Part shown: piece after piece, positions 49,139 through 56,888 of the stretch | Layout: every line of letters starts with the position of its first letter | Position numbering within the stretch: position 1 is the first letter of the stretch | Origin: Bacteroidales bacterium | GTDB lineage: Bacteria; Bacteroidota; Bacteroidia; Bacteroidales; UBA932 | Direction: 5' to 3' | Assembly (NCBI GenBank): GCA_017428245.1 | Contig: JAFRRF010000041.1 | Location: 19,180-83,179, forward strand | DNA length: 64,000 bases | The notes under the pieces: model-generated | Seen by the model: the letters and a program-made list of their open reading frames with translations, nothing else | What the model was told of the DNA's origin: nothing | The model's database searches: none | Position numbers and translations under genes: made by a program

Positions 49139-50197
49139 AGAAATAATCTTGTAAAAACTGTCTCTTTCCACCGCTTTCCAGCCGGCCGCCGCGGATTTTT
49201 CCTGCAACTCGCTCACGCTCAGCGTAGGATGCTGTTCCTCGGCACCGGCAAGCGAGTAGATTTTCGTGGAGTCGTTGAGCGTGCCGTCGAGATCGTCGGC
49301 GCCCCAGGACATCGCCTCCAGCGCCAGGTCCCTGCCCAGCATAGGCCAGTAGGCCTTGATGTGGGAAATGTTGTCGAGGGCCAGACGCGCGATGGCGAAG
49401 GTCCGGAGCACTTCTTCCCGGGAGACTTCTCCCAGGCCGGAAAGCTCATTTCCCTGTGAACGGAACTTCAACGGAATGAAAGCGTTGAAACCGCCGGTCT
49501 CGTCCTGGAGTTCACGCAGGGCGAGCAGGTGGTCGATGCGGTCTGCCCGGCTTTCGATGTGTCCGAACAGCATCGTGCAGTTGGTGGGGATTCCCAGGAG
49601 GGTATGGGCGGCACGGTGGATTTCCAGCCAGCGTTCTCCCGTGCATTTGTCGGGGCAGATCTGCCGCCGTATGTGCGGGGAAAAGATTTCCGCTCCGCCT
49701 CCGGGCATCGTGTCGAGTCCGGCGGCACGCAGACGCTGCAGGCAGTCCTCCAGGTCCAGCCGGTTGTACCGGCACATATCGTCGATTTCCACGGCCGTGT
49801 AGGCCTTGACGGCGATGGACCGGCCGGGCGTTTCCTTCTGCCGGGCGAATTCCTTCACCTGTCGGACAATCCCTTCGTAGTAGCTGAACGGACGCCCGGG
49901 GTGGACGCTGCCCACGATGTGGATCTCGGTCATGCCGGGTTCGAACTTCGCTTCGCAGTAGGGCAGGATATCTTCCGGTTCCATGCTCCAGGCACCGGGC
50001 TGTGCGGCGTCATCCCTCCGGTAGGAACAGAAACGGCAGCGGTGGGCGCAGATATTGGACGGCTCGATATGGAAGTTGCGGTTGTACCAGATCCGGTCGC
50101 CGTTCAGGCTTTTGCGCACAAAAGAAGACGCCGCCTGCAATTCGGGCAGGGGCGCCTCATAAAGTTCCAGCAATTCTTGCCGATGGAGTCTTACCAA
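49136..50197 (-). CDS. mqnE: Aminofutalosine synthase (radical SAM, menaquinone pathway)
   Basis: The 353-residue protein is a radical SAM enzyme of the MqnE/MqnC/CofH group. [14 protein letters not shown] holds the CxxxCxxC iron-sulfur motif, [28 protein letters not shown] is the MqnE-type segment, and GGGAEIFSP and AYWPMLG follow. MqnE makes aminofutalosine in the futalosine route to menaquinone. No other mqn gene is in the window. The first start available is TTG at 50197, overlapping the last codons of rpmH by 7 bases; no ATG precedes the conserved region, so a TTG start coupled to rpmH translation is likely. MqnC cannot be fully excluded without alignment. Confidence 0.85.
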   Translation of the reverse strand: MVRLHRQELLELYEAPLPELQAASSFVRKSLNGDRIWYNRNFHIEPSNICAHRCRFCSYRRDDAAQPGAWSMEPEDILPYCEAKFEPGMTEIHIVGSVHPGRPFSYYEGIVRQVKEFARQKETPGRSIAVKAYTAVEIDDMCRYNRLDLEDCLQRLRAAGLDTMPGGGAEIFSPHIRRQICPDKCTGERWLEIHRAAHTLLGIPTNCTMLFGHIESRADRIDHLLALRELQDETGGFNAFIPLKFRSQGNELSGLGEVSREEVLRTFAIARLALDNISHIKAYWPMLGRDLALEAMSWGADDLDGTLNDSTKIYSLAGAEEQHPTLSVSELQEKSAAAGWKAVERDSFYKIIS

Positions 50198-50343
50198 AGA
50201 TCTTCGGAGCTGACGGTCAGTTTCTTACGGCCGTGGCGACGACGGGCGGCAAGAACGCGGCGTCCGTTGGGCGTGGACATTCTCTCGCGGAAGCCGTGCT
50301 TGTTGCGACGCTTGCGCTGGGAAGGTTGAAATGTACGTTTCAT
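50191..50343 (-). CDS. rpmH: 50S ribosomal protein L34
   Basis: The complement from ATG at 50343 gives a 50-residue protein beginning [20 protein letters not shown] and continuing [20 protein letters not shown], an unmistakable L34. It is a small, very basic protein of the large ribosomal subunit. It carries a short C-terminal extension ([10 protein letters not shown]). Its last codons overlap the TTG start of mqnE. In many bacteria rpmH precedes rnpA; here it precedes mqnE instead. It has its own promoter box at 50377-50384. Confidence 0.97.
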   Translation of the reverse strand: MKRTFQPSQRKRRNKHGFRERMSTPNGRRVLAARRRHGRKKLTVSSEDLW

Positions 50344-50376
50344 ATCGCTTGTTTTTTTATTTCAATTTTGGGAACG

Positions 50377-50384
50377 CAAAGGTA
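50377..50384 (-). promoter_or_regulatory. TAnnTTTG -7 box for rpmH-mqnE
   Basis: The complement reads TACCTTTG, 33 bases before the rpmH ATG, with TTTGCAA about 20 bases further upstream as a plausible -33 element. Confidence 0.65.
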
Positions 50385-50409
50385 ATGCTTTTCCGGTAAA
50401 TTGCAAATT

Positions 50410-51027
50410 TTATTGCGAGATTATCACGATCTTTTTTTCTTCGAACCACGGGTCGCTGAACCAGTTGGAAATCTTTGCCTGATAGAATCTTGCGGGATCG
50501 ATGCGGCATTGCCGGGCGCACCGGGCGATCTCCTCGTCCAGGTCACCGCCTTTGAGATAGAAAACCGCATTGCGGAATTTGCCTTTTATCCAGGGATAGA
50601 ACGTGGCCAGGTCGGTGACGGCGCGCGAAACGACATAGTCGAAGCGGCCGGGCAGGGACTCCGCCCGGGCGTTGACGCATGTGACGTTTTCGAGCCGGAG
50701 CCCGTCGGCGACGGCTTGCGCCACTTTGATTTTCTTGCCGATGGAATCGCAAAGCGTGAAACGGGTCTCAGGGAAGAGGACGGCGAGCGGAATGCCCGGA
50801 AATCCGCCGCCCGTACCTACGTCGAGCACCGTGCTTCCGGCTGGGAATTCGATGACTTTGGCGATGGCCAGCGAGTGGAGGATGTGGTGGGCCAGGAGGT
50901 TGTCCATATCCTTGCGCGAAATGACGTTGATGCGTGCGTTCCATTCGCGGTAGAGTTCCTCCATCGCGGCAAAACGGGCCTTTTGTCCGTCAGTCAGGGC
51001 GGGAAAACAATCAGTCAGCTGAAGCAT
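50410..51027 (-). CDS. rsmG: 16S rRNA (guanine-527 N7) methyltransferase
   Basis: The 205-residue protein has the RsmG/GidB sequence: ELYREWNARINVISRKDMDNLLAHHILHSLAI, then the SAM-binding loop VLDVGTGGGFPGIPLAVLFPETRFTLCDS and VNARAESLPGRFDYVVSRAVTDLATFYPW. It methylates G527 of 16S rRNA; loss gives low-level streptomycin resistance in other bacteria. The ATG at 51027 lies inside the end of the sigma-factor gene (17-base overlap), so it is translated as part of the polA-sigma-rsmG operon. An earlier in-frame start at 51054 has no family support. Confidence 0.94.
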   Translation of the reverse strand: MLQLTDCFPALTDGQKARFAAMEELYREWNARINVISRKDMDNLLAHHILHSLAIAKVIEFPAGSTVLDVGTGGGFPGIPLAVLFPETRFTLCDSIGKKIKVAQAVADGLRLENVTCVNARAESLPGRFDYVVSRAVTDLATFYPWIKGKFRNAVFYLKGGDLDEEIARCARQCRIDPARFYQAKISNWFSDPWFEEKKIVIISQ

Positions 51028-51601
51028 TGCCTGGATTCTCCACGATTTTTTCAAGCAGTTTCCTGGCCCGGTTGATGCGCGTTTTGACAGTGCCCAGCGG
51101 CAAGCCGAGTTCCCGGGCGATATCCTCGTAGGCGTAGTCTTTGATGAAACGGAGTTCGGCTACCTGGCGATAGTTTTCCGGCAGGCCCTGGATGCCCGAA
51201 ATCAGTTCGCCGACCGCCTGGTCGATGATGAACTCCTCTTCCGGCGTACTGCCGGAGAGGACTTCAAGCGCTTCCCGTTCCGAAGAGATCGGAACGGAGT
51301 TGATGGAGGTGCGGCTCCGGCGCAGGTGGTCGATCGCCTCGTTCTGCGCGATGTTGTAGAGCCAGGTCGAAAAAGCGTATTGCGCGTTGAACCGGTCGAT
51401 GTTCATAAAGGCCTTTTCGAAACTGCGCTGGCAGATGTCCTCGGCGTCCTCGATGACCGTGACATATTTCAGGACGTGGGCCATCAGGGAACTGTGGTAC
51501 TTTTCCAGCAACAGCGAAAAAGCACCCTGGTTGCGCTGAAGGGCCATCTCCACCAGCGCCACATCTTCGAGCCTAGTGGGCTTCTCTCCAGTTTTTGCCA
51601 T
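51011..51601 (-). CDS. ECF-type RNA polymerase sigma factor (housekeeping-cluster type)
   Basis: The 196-residue protein has sigma region 2 (FSLLLEKYHSSLMAHVLKYV, DAEDICQRSFEKAFMNIDRF, FSTWLYNIAQNEAIDHLRRSR) and region 4 (LPENYRQVAELRFIKDYAYEDIARELGLPLGTVKTRINRARKLL split across the C-terminal half). No anti-sigma gene lies beside it, unlike the FecR-linked sigma factor at 25807. It overlaps polA upstream by 29 bases and rsmG downstream by 17, so it is locked into a DNA-repair/ribosome operon. Its regulon is unknown; a general or stress-related role like other SigW-type factors of Bacteroidetes is possible. Confidence 0.9.
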   Translation of the reverse strand: MAKTGEKPTRLEDVALVEMALQRNQGAFSLLLEKYHSSLMAHVLKYVTVIEDAEDICQRSFEKAFMNIDRFNAQYAFSTWLYNIAQNEAIDHLRRSRTSINSVPISSEREALEVLSGSTPEEEFIIDQAVGELISGIQGLPENYRQVAELRFIKDYAYEDIARELGLPLGTVKTRINRARKLLEKIVENPGNASAD

Positions 51602-54125
51602 AGTTGCATTCTGTGATCAGCGGAACGGAAAGCGTGCAGACGTTCTCCATCTCCTGTTTGACAATCTCCACGATACGGTCGCGTTCGTCCGGCACGACGT
51701 CGAACACCAGTTCGTCGTGGACCTGCAGGACCATTTTGCTTCGGAGCCCTTCCTTTGCCAGGCGGCGGCTGACGGCGATCATCGCAAGTTTGATGATGTC
51801 GGCGGCACTGCCCTGGATGGGAGCGTTGATGGCGTTCCTTTCGGCCAGGCCGCGGGCCACGGCGTTCTTGCTGGCGATGTCAGGCAGGAAACGTTTGCGA
51901 CCGAAAAGGGTCTCGACATAGCCTTTTTCGCGGGCTTGCGCGACCACGCGGTCCATATATTCTTTCACGCCGGGATAGCTGCGGAAGTACTCTTCGATGA
52001 ATGCCTTCGCTTCGGTACGGGAGATACCCATGCGCTGTGAAAGACCGAAGGCGGAAATCCCATAGATGATACCGAAATTGGCCACTTTGGCCCTGCGCCG
52101 TTCCTCGGCCGTGACGGCTTCCGGTTCGATGTGGAAAATCCGTGCGGCGGTGGCCCTGTGGACGTCGGCACCGTGGGCGAAACCGGCGACCAGATGCTCG
52201 TCGCCGCTCAGGTGTGCCATCAGGCGCAGTTCGATCTGCGAGTAGTCGGCTGAGACGATCCAGCCGTCCGGATCGCTCGGGACGAAGGCTTCGCGGATCT
52301 TCATACCCCTTTCCGTACGGATGGGGATATTCTGCAGATTGGGCTTGACGCTGCTCAGGCGTCCGGTGGCCGTCAGGGCCTGGGTGAAGGTGGTGTGCAC
52401 CTTTCCGGTGGCGGGGTTGATCAGGGCCGGCAGCGGATCGATATAGGTGGAAAGCAGCTTCTTGATGGCACGGAACTCCAGGATCTTGCCTACGATCGGG
52501 TGCCTGTCGGCGATTTCCGTCAGGGTCTCCTCGTCGGTCGGATAACTGTCGTTGCGGCTCTTTTTGACGCGGGGGTTGAGGTTCAGTTTTTCGTAAAGGA
52601 CGACGCCCAGTTGCTTGGGGGAGGAAAGGTTGAGCGCCGGTTCGCCGGCCAGGTCCCGTGCCTCCTGCTCGATCCGGACGAGTTCTTTCGACAATACGCG
52701 GCTGTAGTCGCCCAGGATCCGGGGATCGATGCGTACGCCGGTGGCCTCCATGTCGGCCAGTACGCCGATCAGGGGCATCTCGATACGGGTGTACAGGTCC
52801 CAGAGGTGCTGCGCTTCCAGTTCTTTCTGAAGGAGTGGTGCTATCAGGCCGGCAGCCACGCATTCTTTTCCGGCCGTCTTGTCCTCGAAATCAAAGAGCA
52901 TCATCTGTCCGTCGGCCTCGCTTTCAGCCAGATCGGCACCCAGGTAGGCGGCAGACAGGGTTTCCAGTTTGTGGCTCCGCTCCGGGTTCAGGAGATAGTG
53001 CATCAGTTCGATGTCGTGGAGCGGACCCTTCAGGGCGGTATTCTTCAGTCCGAAGCCGCATTTGACGAGAGTCTCATCCGAGAGGACCGGCACGGCCTCG
53101 GAAAAGGGAAGTGTTGCATAGTCGTGTCCGGAGGCCAGGGTGACGCGTTCCGCCAGCCGTACGGCGATGCAGCCTTCCTGCCGGGCTTTACGGATAACCG
53201 TATCCGCGGCCGTCTCCGTGCATTCCAGGCTTTTGTGCTGCGGTTCCGGTGCGGTCTCCATCGTCGGGATGAAGCCGCGCAGGGAATTGAATTCATAATG
53301 GTTGAAGAGTTCCGTCACCCGGGGCACATCGGGATTCCCGAGCAACAACTGATCTTCGGTCACGGGAATATCTACGTCAGTCTTGACGGTGACCAGGGTC
53401 TTGCTGAGGCCGAGGTAGGGCAGGGCTTCCCGGAAGGCGGCCTGCTGGCGGGGCGGCAGTTCGTCGAGATGCGCTTCGATGCCTTCTACGCTGCCGTAAG
53501 CAGCCACCAGTTTGCGGGCGCCTACCTCTCCGACGCCCGGGACACCTTTCACGTTGTCGGACGCGTCGCCCCAGATGGCCAGGATGTCGATGATCTGGTG
53601 CGGGTCCGAGATACCGTATTGTCCACAGATCGCTTCTTTTGAAAGGATTTCATTGTCGGCACCTCCTTTCCCCGGTTTGTATTGGAAGATGTGGTCGTCC
53701 ACGATCTGTCCCAGATCCTTGTCGGGGGTCACCATATATACGTCGAAGCCACGGCCGGCGAAATCGCGGGCCACGGTGCCGATTACGTCGTCCGCCTCGA
53801 ATCCGGGTTTCATCAGAACCGGAATGTCGAGAGCGTCGACGATCTGTGAGAGCGGCTCGAGGGCTGCCTTGACCAGTTCCGGCGTGGCGCTGCGGGTGGC
53901 CTTGTATTCCGGATACAGATCGTGCCGGAAAGTGCCTCCCGGCGGATCGAACATCACGGCCAGATGGGTGGGTTTCTCACGGGCGATGAGTTCCAGCAGA
54001 TACTTGGTAAACCCGAACAGGATGGACGTGTCCTCGCCTTTCGAGTTGATCATGGGCCGGCGCAGGAATGCGTAATACATCCGGAAAACCAGCGCGTGGC
54101 CGTCGATCAGGTATAATTTCTTCAT
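51573..54125 (-). CDS. polA: DNA polymerase I, with apparently degenerate 3'-5' exonuclease domain
   Basis: The 850-residue protein has an N-terminal 5'-3' flap nuclease (KKLYLIDGHALVFRMYYAF, FDPPGGTFRHDLYPEYKATR, GFEADDVIGT, WGDASDNVKGVPGVG) and a C-terminal polymerase: motif A VSADYSQIELRLMAHLSGDE, motif B RRRAKVANFGIIYGISAFG and motif C QVHDELVFDV. The middle region (about 300-480) lacks the FDTET-type Exo I motif; the equivalent stretch reads GCIAVRLAERVTL. Proofreading is therefore probably lost. It replicates and repairs DNA, removing RNA primers. The ATG at 54125 follows a promoter box by 6 bases. The stop lies within the downstream sigma-factor gene. Confidence 0.96.
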   Translation of the reverse strand: MKKLYLIDGHALVFRMYYAFLRRPMINSKGEDTSILFGFTKYLLELIAREKPTHLAVMFDPPGGTFRHDLYPEYKATRSATPELVKAALEPLSQIVDALDIPVLMKPGFEADDVIGTVARDFAGRGFDVYMVTPDKDLGQIVDDHIFQYKPGKGGADNEILSKEAICGQYGISDPHQIIDILAIWGDASDNVKGVPGVGEVGARKLVAAYGSVEGIEAHLDELPPRQQAAFREALPYLGLSKTLVTVKTDVDIPVTEDQLLLGNPDVPRVTELFNHYEFNSLRGFIPTMETAPEPQHKSLECTETAADTVIRKARQEGCIAVRLAERVTLASGHDYATLPFSEAVPVLSDETLVKCGFGLKNTALKGPLHDIELMHYLLNPERSHKLETLSAAYLGADLAESEADGQMMLFDFEDKTAGKECVAAGLIAPLLQKELEAQHLWDLYTRIEMPLIGVLADMEATGVRIDPRILGDYSRVLSKELVRIEQEARDLAGEPALNLSSPKQLGVVLYEKLNLNPRVKKSRNDSYPTDEETLTEIADRHPIVGKILEFRAIKKLLSTYIDPLPALINPATGKVHTTFTQALTATGRLSSVKPNLQNIPIRTERGMKIREAFVPSDPDGWIVSADYSQIELRLMAHLSGDEHLVAGFAHGADVHRATAARIFHIEPEAVTAEERRRAKVANFGIIYGISAFGLSQRMGISRTEAKAFIEEYFRSYPGVKEYMDRVVAQAREKGYVETLFGRKRFLPDIASKNAVARGLAERNAINAPIQGSAADIIKLAMIAVSRRLAKEGLRSKMVLQVHDELVFDVVPDERDRIVEIVKQEMENVCTLSVPLITECNYGKNWREAH

Positions 54126-54131
54126 AACCTG

Positions 54132-54139
54132 CAAATATA
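54132..54139 (-). promoter_or_regulatory. TAnnTTTG -7 box for polA-sigma-rsmG
   Basis: The complement reads TATATTTG and is followed by CAGGTT then the polA ATG, so box and start codon are only 6 bases apart. Confidence 0.6.
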
Positions 54140-54218
54140 ATGTTTTTTTCGTAGGAACTCACTTCGATTTTTTTTGTTGAAAAAAACTCAAAAATTAGGT
54201 AAAGTTCTTTCGATTTGT

Positions 54219-54226
54219 TATATTTG
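54219..54226 (+). promoter_or_regulatory. TAnnTTTG -7 box for the LysN-like aminotransferase
   Basis: TATATTTG lies 30 bases before the ATG at 54257; the AT-rich stretch upstream separates it from the divergent polA promoter. Confidence 0.65.
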
Positions 54227-54256
54227 CAATACATCTGAAACAATTCTTAAATCATT

Positions 54257-55456
54257 ATGGATATTACCCCTTTGCTTTCGAACAATGCCCTGAGCATGCG
54301 CCGCTCCCAGATCCGCGACCTGCTCAGCGTCGCGACGCGGCCTGAGATCATCTCCTTTGCCGGCGGTTTCCCCAATCCTGAAACCTTCCCGCTGGAACAG
54401 CTCAAAACCATTATGCAGGACGTGCTCGACCAGGAGGGCAGCGCAGCTCTCCAATACGGCTCCACCGACGGCGTCATGTCGCTCCGCCAGGAAATCTCGA
54501 AGTTATACAAACGCGAGGAAGGACTCGACGTTCCGGTGAAGAACATTCTGATCACGACGGCCTCGCAGCAGGCGCTCGACCTGGTCTCCCGCGTGTTCAT
54601 CAATCCGGGCGATGTCGTGGTCTGCGGACTCCCGTCCTATCTGGGCGCGCTCCAGGCATTCTGGTCGTATCAGGGACAGCCTTATGGCCTGCGCCACAAC
54701 CGCGGCCTGGATGAGGCCTGCAACGTCCTCTGTGCGACGGGCAAGAAACCGAAGTTCCTCTATTCGATCCCTGACTTCCAGAATCCTTCGGGTGAGACGA
54801 TGACGCTCGAAGAGCGCGAATACGCCGTGGAAGTGGCCAAGAAGTATGATCTGCTGATCGTCGAGGATACGCCGTATAAGAACATCCGTTTTGCGGGCGA
54901 ACGCCTTCCGTCGATGTATTCGATGGATCCCGAACGGGTTATTATGCTCGGTACCTTCTCCAAGACCTTCGTTCCGGGCTTCCGCCTCGGCTGGGTGGTC
55001 GCTCCCGACAACGTCATCGACCGTCTCATCGTGGCCAAGCAGTCGGCCGACCTCTGCACCCCGGCTTTCAACCAGCTGGTCGCGGCCCGCTATCTGGCTT
55101 CCGGCGCTTACGACGAGAACCTGAAGAAAACCTGCGCCCTCTACAAACGCAAGAAAGACCTGATGATCCAGGCCTTCGAAAAGTATATGCCGGAAGGCGT
55201 GAAATGGACGAATCCGGAAGGCGGTCTGTTCCTCTTCCTGAAACTTCCCAAGCAGTATGACTCGCGCGAACTGTTCGACCTGGCCATCAAGGAGAACGTC
55301 GCGTTCGTCACCGGCGATGCTTTCCACTGCGACGGAACCGGCAAGCACACCCTGCGCATGAACTTCTCCTTCGCGACCGACGAGAAGATCGACGAGGGTG
55401 TCCGCCGGCTGGCCAACGCTATCCGCCTGCTGTACGCCAGATACGAAAACGATTAG
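54257..55456 (+). CDS. PLP-dependent aminotransferase, LysN/2-aminoadipate transaminase-like
   Basis: The 399-residue protein is a fold type I aminotransferase of the group containing LysN and the kynurenine/2-aminoadipate enzymes: MRRSQIRDLLSVATRPEIISFAGGFPNPETFP at the start, LQYGSTDGVMSLRQEI, TTASQQALDLV, PDFQNPSGETM, and LGTFSKTFVPGFRLGW with PLP-binding Lys236. No helix-turn-helix domain is attached, so it is not a MocR regulator. It transaminates an amino acid in the cytosol; specificity is not readable. It is single, with its own promoter, and its end meets the convergent marC gene with a 4-base overlap. Confidence 0.88.
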   Translation: MDITPLLSNNALSMRRSQIRDLLSVATRPEIISFAGGFPNPETFPLEQLKTIMQDVLDQEGSAALQYGSTDGVMSLRQEISKLYKREEGLDVPVKNILITTASQQALDLVSRVFINPGDVVVCGLPSYLGALQAFWSYQGQPYGLRHNRGLDEACNVLCATGKKPKFLYSIPDFQNPSGETMTLEEREYAVEVAKKYDLLIVEDTPYKNIRFAGERLPSMYSMDPERVIMLGTFSKTFVPGFRLGWVVAPDNVIDRLIVAKQSADLCTPAFNQLVAARYLASGAYDENLKKTCALYKRKKDLMIQAFEKYMPEGVKWTNPEGGLFLFLKLPKQYDSRELFDLAIKENVAFVTGDAFHCDGTGKHTLRMNFSFATDEKIDEGVRRLANAIRLLYARYEND

Positions 55457-56028
55457 ATCATTGTGGCGAGATTGGCCGTGAAGAGTTTGACGGCCATGGC
55501 CAACAGAATGATTCCGAAGATTTTACGGAGAATATAAATGACGGTTGGGCCGAGCACTCGCTCGACCCAATCGACGTATTTGAGCACGAAGTAGACCACC
55601 ACCATGTTGAGGGCGATGGCCACGATGATGTTCTGGATCGCATATTCGGCCCGCATCGATATGAGGGTAGTCAGTACGCCGGCGCCGGCGATCAGCGGGA
55701 AGATGATGGGCACGGCGTTGGCGGCCGATGCGGGGCCGTCGTTGTTGATGATCTCCCGGCCCAGGATCATCTCCATGCCATAGATGAAGATGATGATGGC
55801 GCCCGCCACGGCGAACGAGTTGATCTCCACGCCAAAGAGGGAAAGGAGTCCTTCGCCCGCGAAGAGGAAGGCCACCAGGATGGCGAACGAAATAAGCGCA
55901 ACCTTCAGCGGACCGATCTTGGCGCCTTTGCTGCGCAGGTCGATGATGATGGGCAGCGAGCCCGTGATGTCGATGATGGCGAAAAGCACGATGAACGCGC
56001 TGATGATCTCTTTGAAGCTGAAACTCAT
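55453..56028 (-). CDS. MarC-family integral membrane protein
   Basis: The 191-residue protein has about six transmembrane segments and begins MSFSFKEIISAFIVLFAIIDITGSLPIIIDLRSKG, the MarC/UPF0056 signature. Later segments (IIIFIYGMEMILGREI, VPIIFPLIAGAGVLTTLI) also match. MarC proteins are inner-membrane proteins of unclear function; an older link to multiple antibiotic resistance was not upheld and some relatives are proposed amino-acid or peptide exporters. The ATG at 56028 is preferred to a frame extension to 56058 because that extension crosses the promoter box at 56048-56055. It is divergent from tpiA. Confidence 0.9.
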   Translation of the reverse strand: MSFSFKEIISAFIVLFAIIDITGSLPIIIDLRSKGAKIGPLKVALISFAILVAFLFAGEGLLSLFGVEINSFAVAGAIIIFIYGMEMILGREIINNDGPASAANAVPIIFPLIAGAGVLTTLISMRAEYAIQNIIVAIALNMVVVYFVLKYVDWVERVLGPTVIYILRKIFGIILLAMAVKLFTANLATMI

Positions 56029-56047
56029 TTCGGACGATTTTGTGCCG

Positions 56048-56055
56048 CAAAAATA
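56048..56055 (-). promoter_or_regulatory. TAnnTTTG -7 box for marC
   Basis: The complement reads TATTTTTG, 19 bases before the marC ATG, back to back with the tpiA box. Confidence 0.6.
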
Positions 56056-56067
56056 CAACTAATTTTC

Positions 56068-56075
56068 TATATTTG
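56068..56075 (+). promoter_or_regulatory. TAnnTTTG -7 box for tpiA
   Basis: TATATTTG lies 32 bases before the tpiA ATG and only 12 bases from the divergent marC box. Confidence 0.65.
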
Positions 56076-56107
56076 CAGTTTAGGAAAACAACTAAACACT
56101 TGCAATA

Positions 56108-56863
56108 ATGAGAAAGAAAATCGTCGCCGGCAACTGGAAGATGAATACTACCGTTGCCGAAGGTCTGGCCCTGGCGAAGGGTATCGTGGAAAAAGTCGAA
56201 GAAGTGCCCGCGGATGTTACGCTGGTCGTGGCGCCGCCGTTCACGCACCTGACCACTGTGGCTCAGGTACTCGAGGGAACCCCGATCCGGTTGTCGGCCC
56301 AGAACTGCGCCGACGAGCCGAAGGGCGCCTTCACCGGCGAAGTCTCCGCCGCCATGCTGAAGGACGCCGGCTGCGCCTACACGATTCTCGGCCACTCCGA
56401 GCGCCGCGAATATTACGGTGAAACCTCCGCCAAACTGGTCAAGAAGATGGCCCTCGCTTTCGAGAACGGCCTCGACGTGATCTTCTGCGTCGGTGAGAAA
56501 CTGGCCGAACGTCAGGAAGGCAACCATTTCGACGTGGTCGCCACGCAGATTTCCGAAGTGCTCTTCACCCTCACGGCCGAGCAGATGGCCCACGTCGTGG
56601 TCGCTTACGAGCCGGTCTGGGCCATCGGTACCGGTGTCACCGCCACTGCCGCCCAAGCGCAGGAAATCCACGGTTTCATCCGCAATACCCTGGCCGCACA
56701 CTTCGGCGAAGAAGTGGCTGAATCCACCACGATCCTCTACGGCGGCAGCTGCAAGCCTTCCAACGCGAAGGAACTCTTCGCCTGCCCCGACATCGACGGC
56801 GGACTGATCGGCGGCGCCTCCCTGAAGGCCGGCGACTTCGTCGCCATCGCCAAGGCGTACTAA
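56108..56863 (+). CDS. tpiA: Triosephosphate isomerase
   Basis: The 251-residue protein is a full-length TIM barrel: RKKIVAGNWKMNTT with the active-site Asn and Lys, YTILGHSERREYYGE with the catalytic His, VVAYEPVWAIGTG with the catalytic Glu and loop 6, then YGGSCKPSNA and DGGLIGGASL phosphate-binding loops. It interconverts dihydroxyacetone phosphate and glyceraldehyde 3-phosphate in glycolysis. It has its own promoter and ends 25 bases before the convergent GH18 gene. Confidence 0.98.
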   Translation: MRKKIVAGNWKMNTTVAEGLALAKGIVEKVEEVPADVTLVVAPPFTHLTTVAQVLEGTPIRLSAQNCADEPKGAFTGEVSAAMLKDAGCAYTILGHSERREYYGETSAKLVKKMALAFENGLDVIFCVGEKLAERQEGNHFDVVATQISEVLFTLTAEQMAHVVVAYEPVWAIGTGVTATAAQAQEIHGFIRNTLAAHFGEEVAESTTILYGGSCKPSNAKELFACPDIDGGLIGGASLKAGDFVAIAKAY

Positions 56864-56888
56864 TCTTCCTTTCCGGAGAACGACGGGC

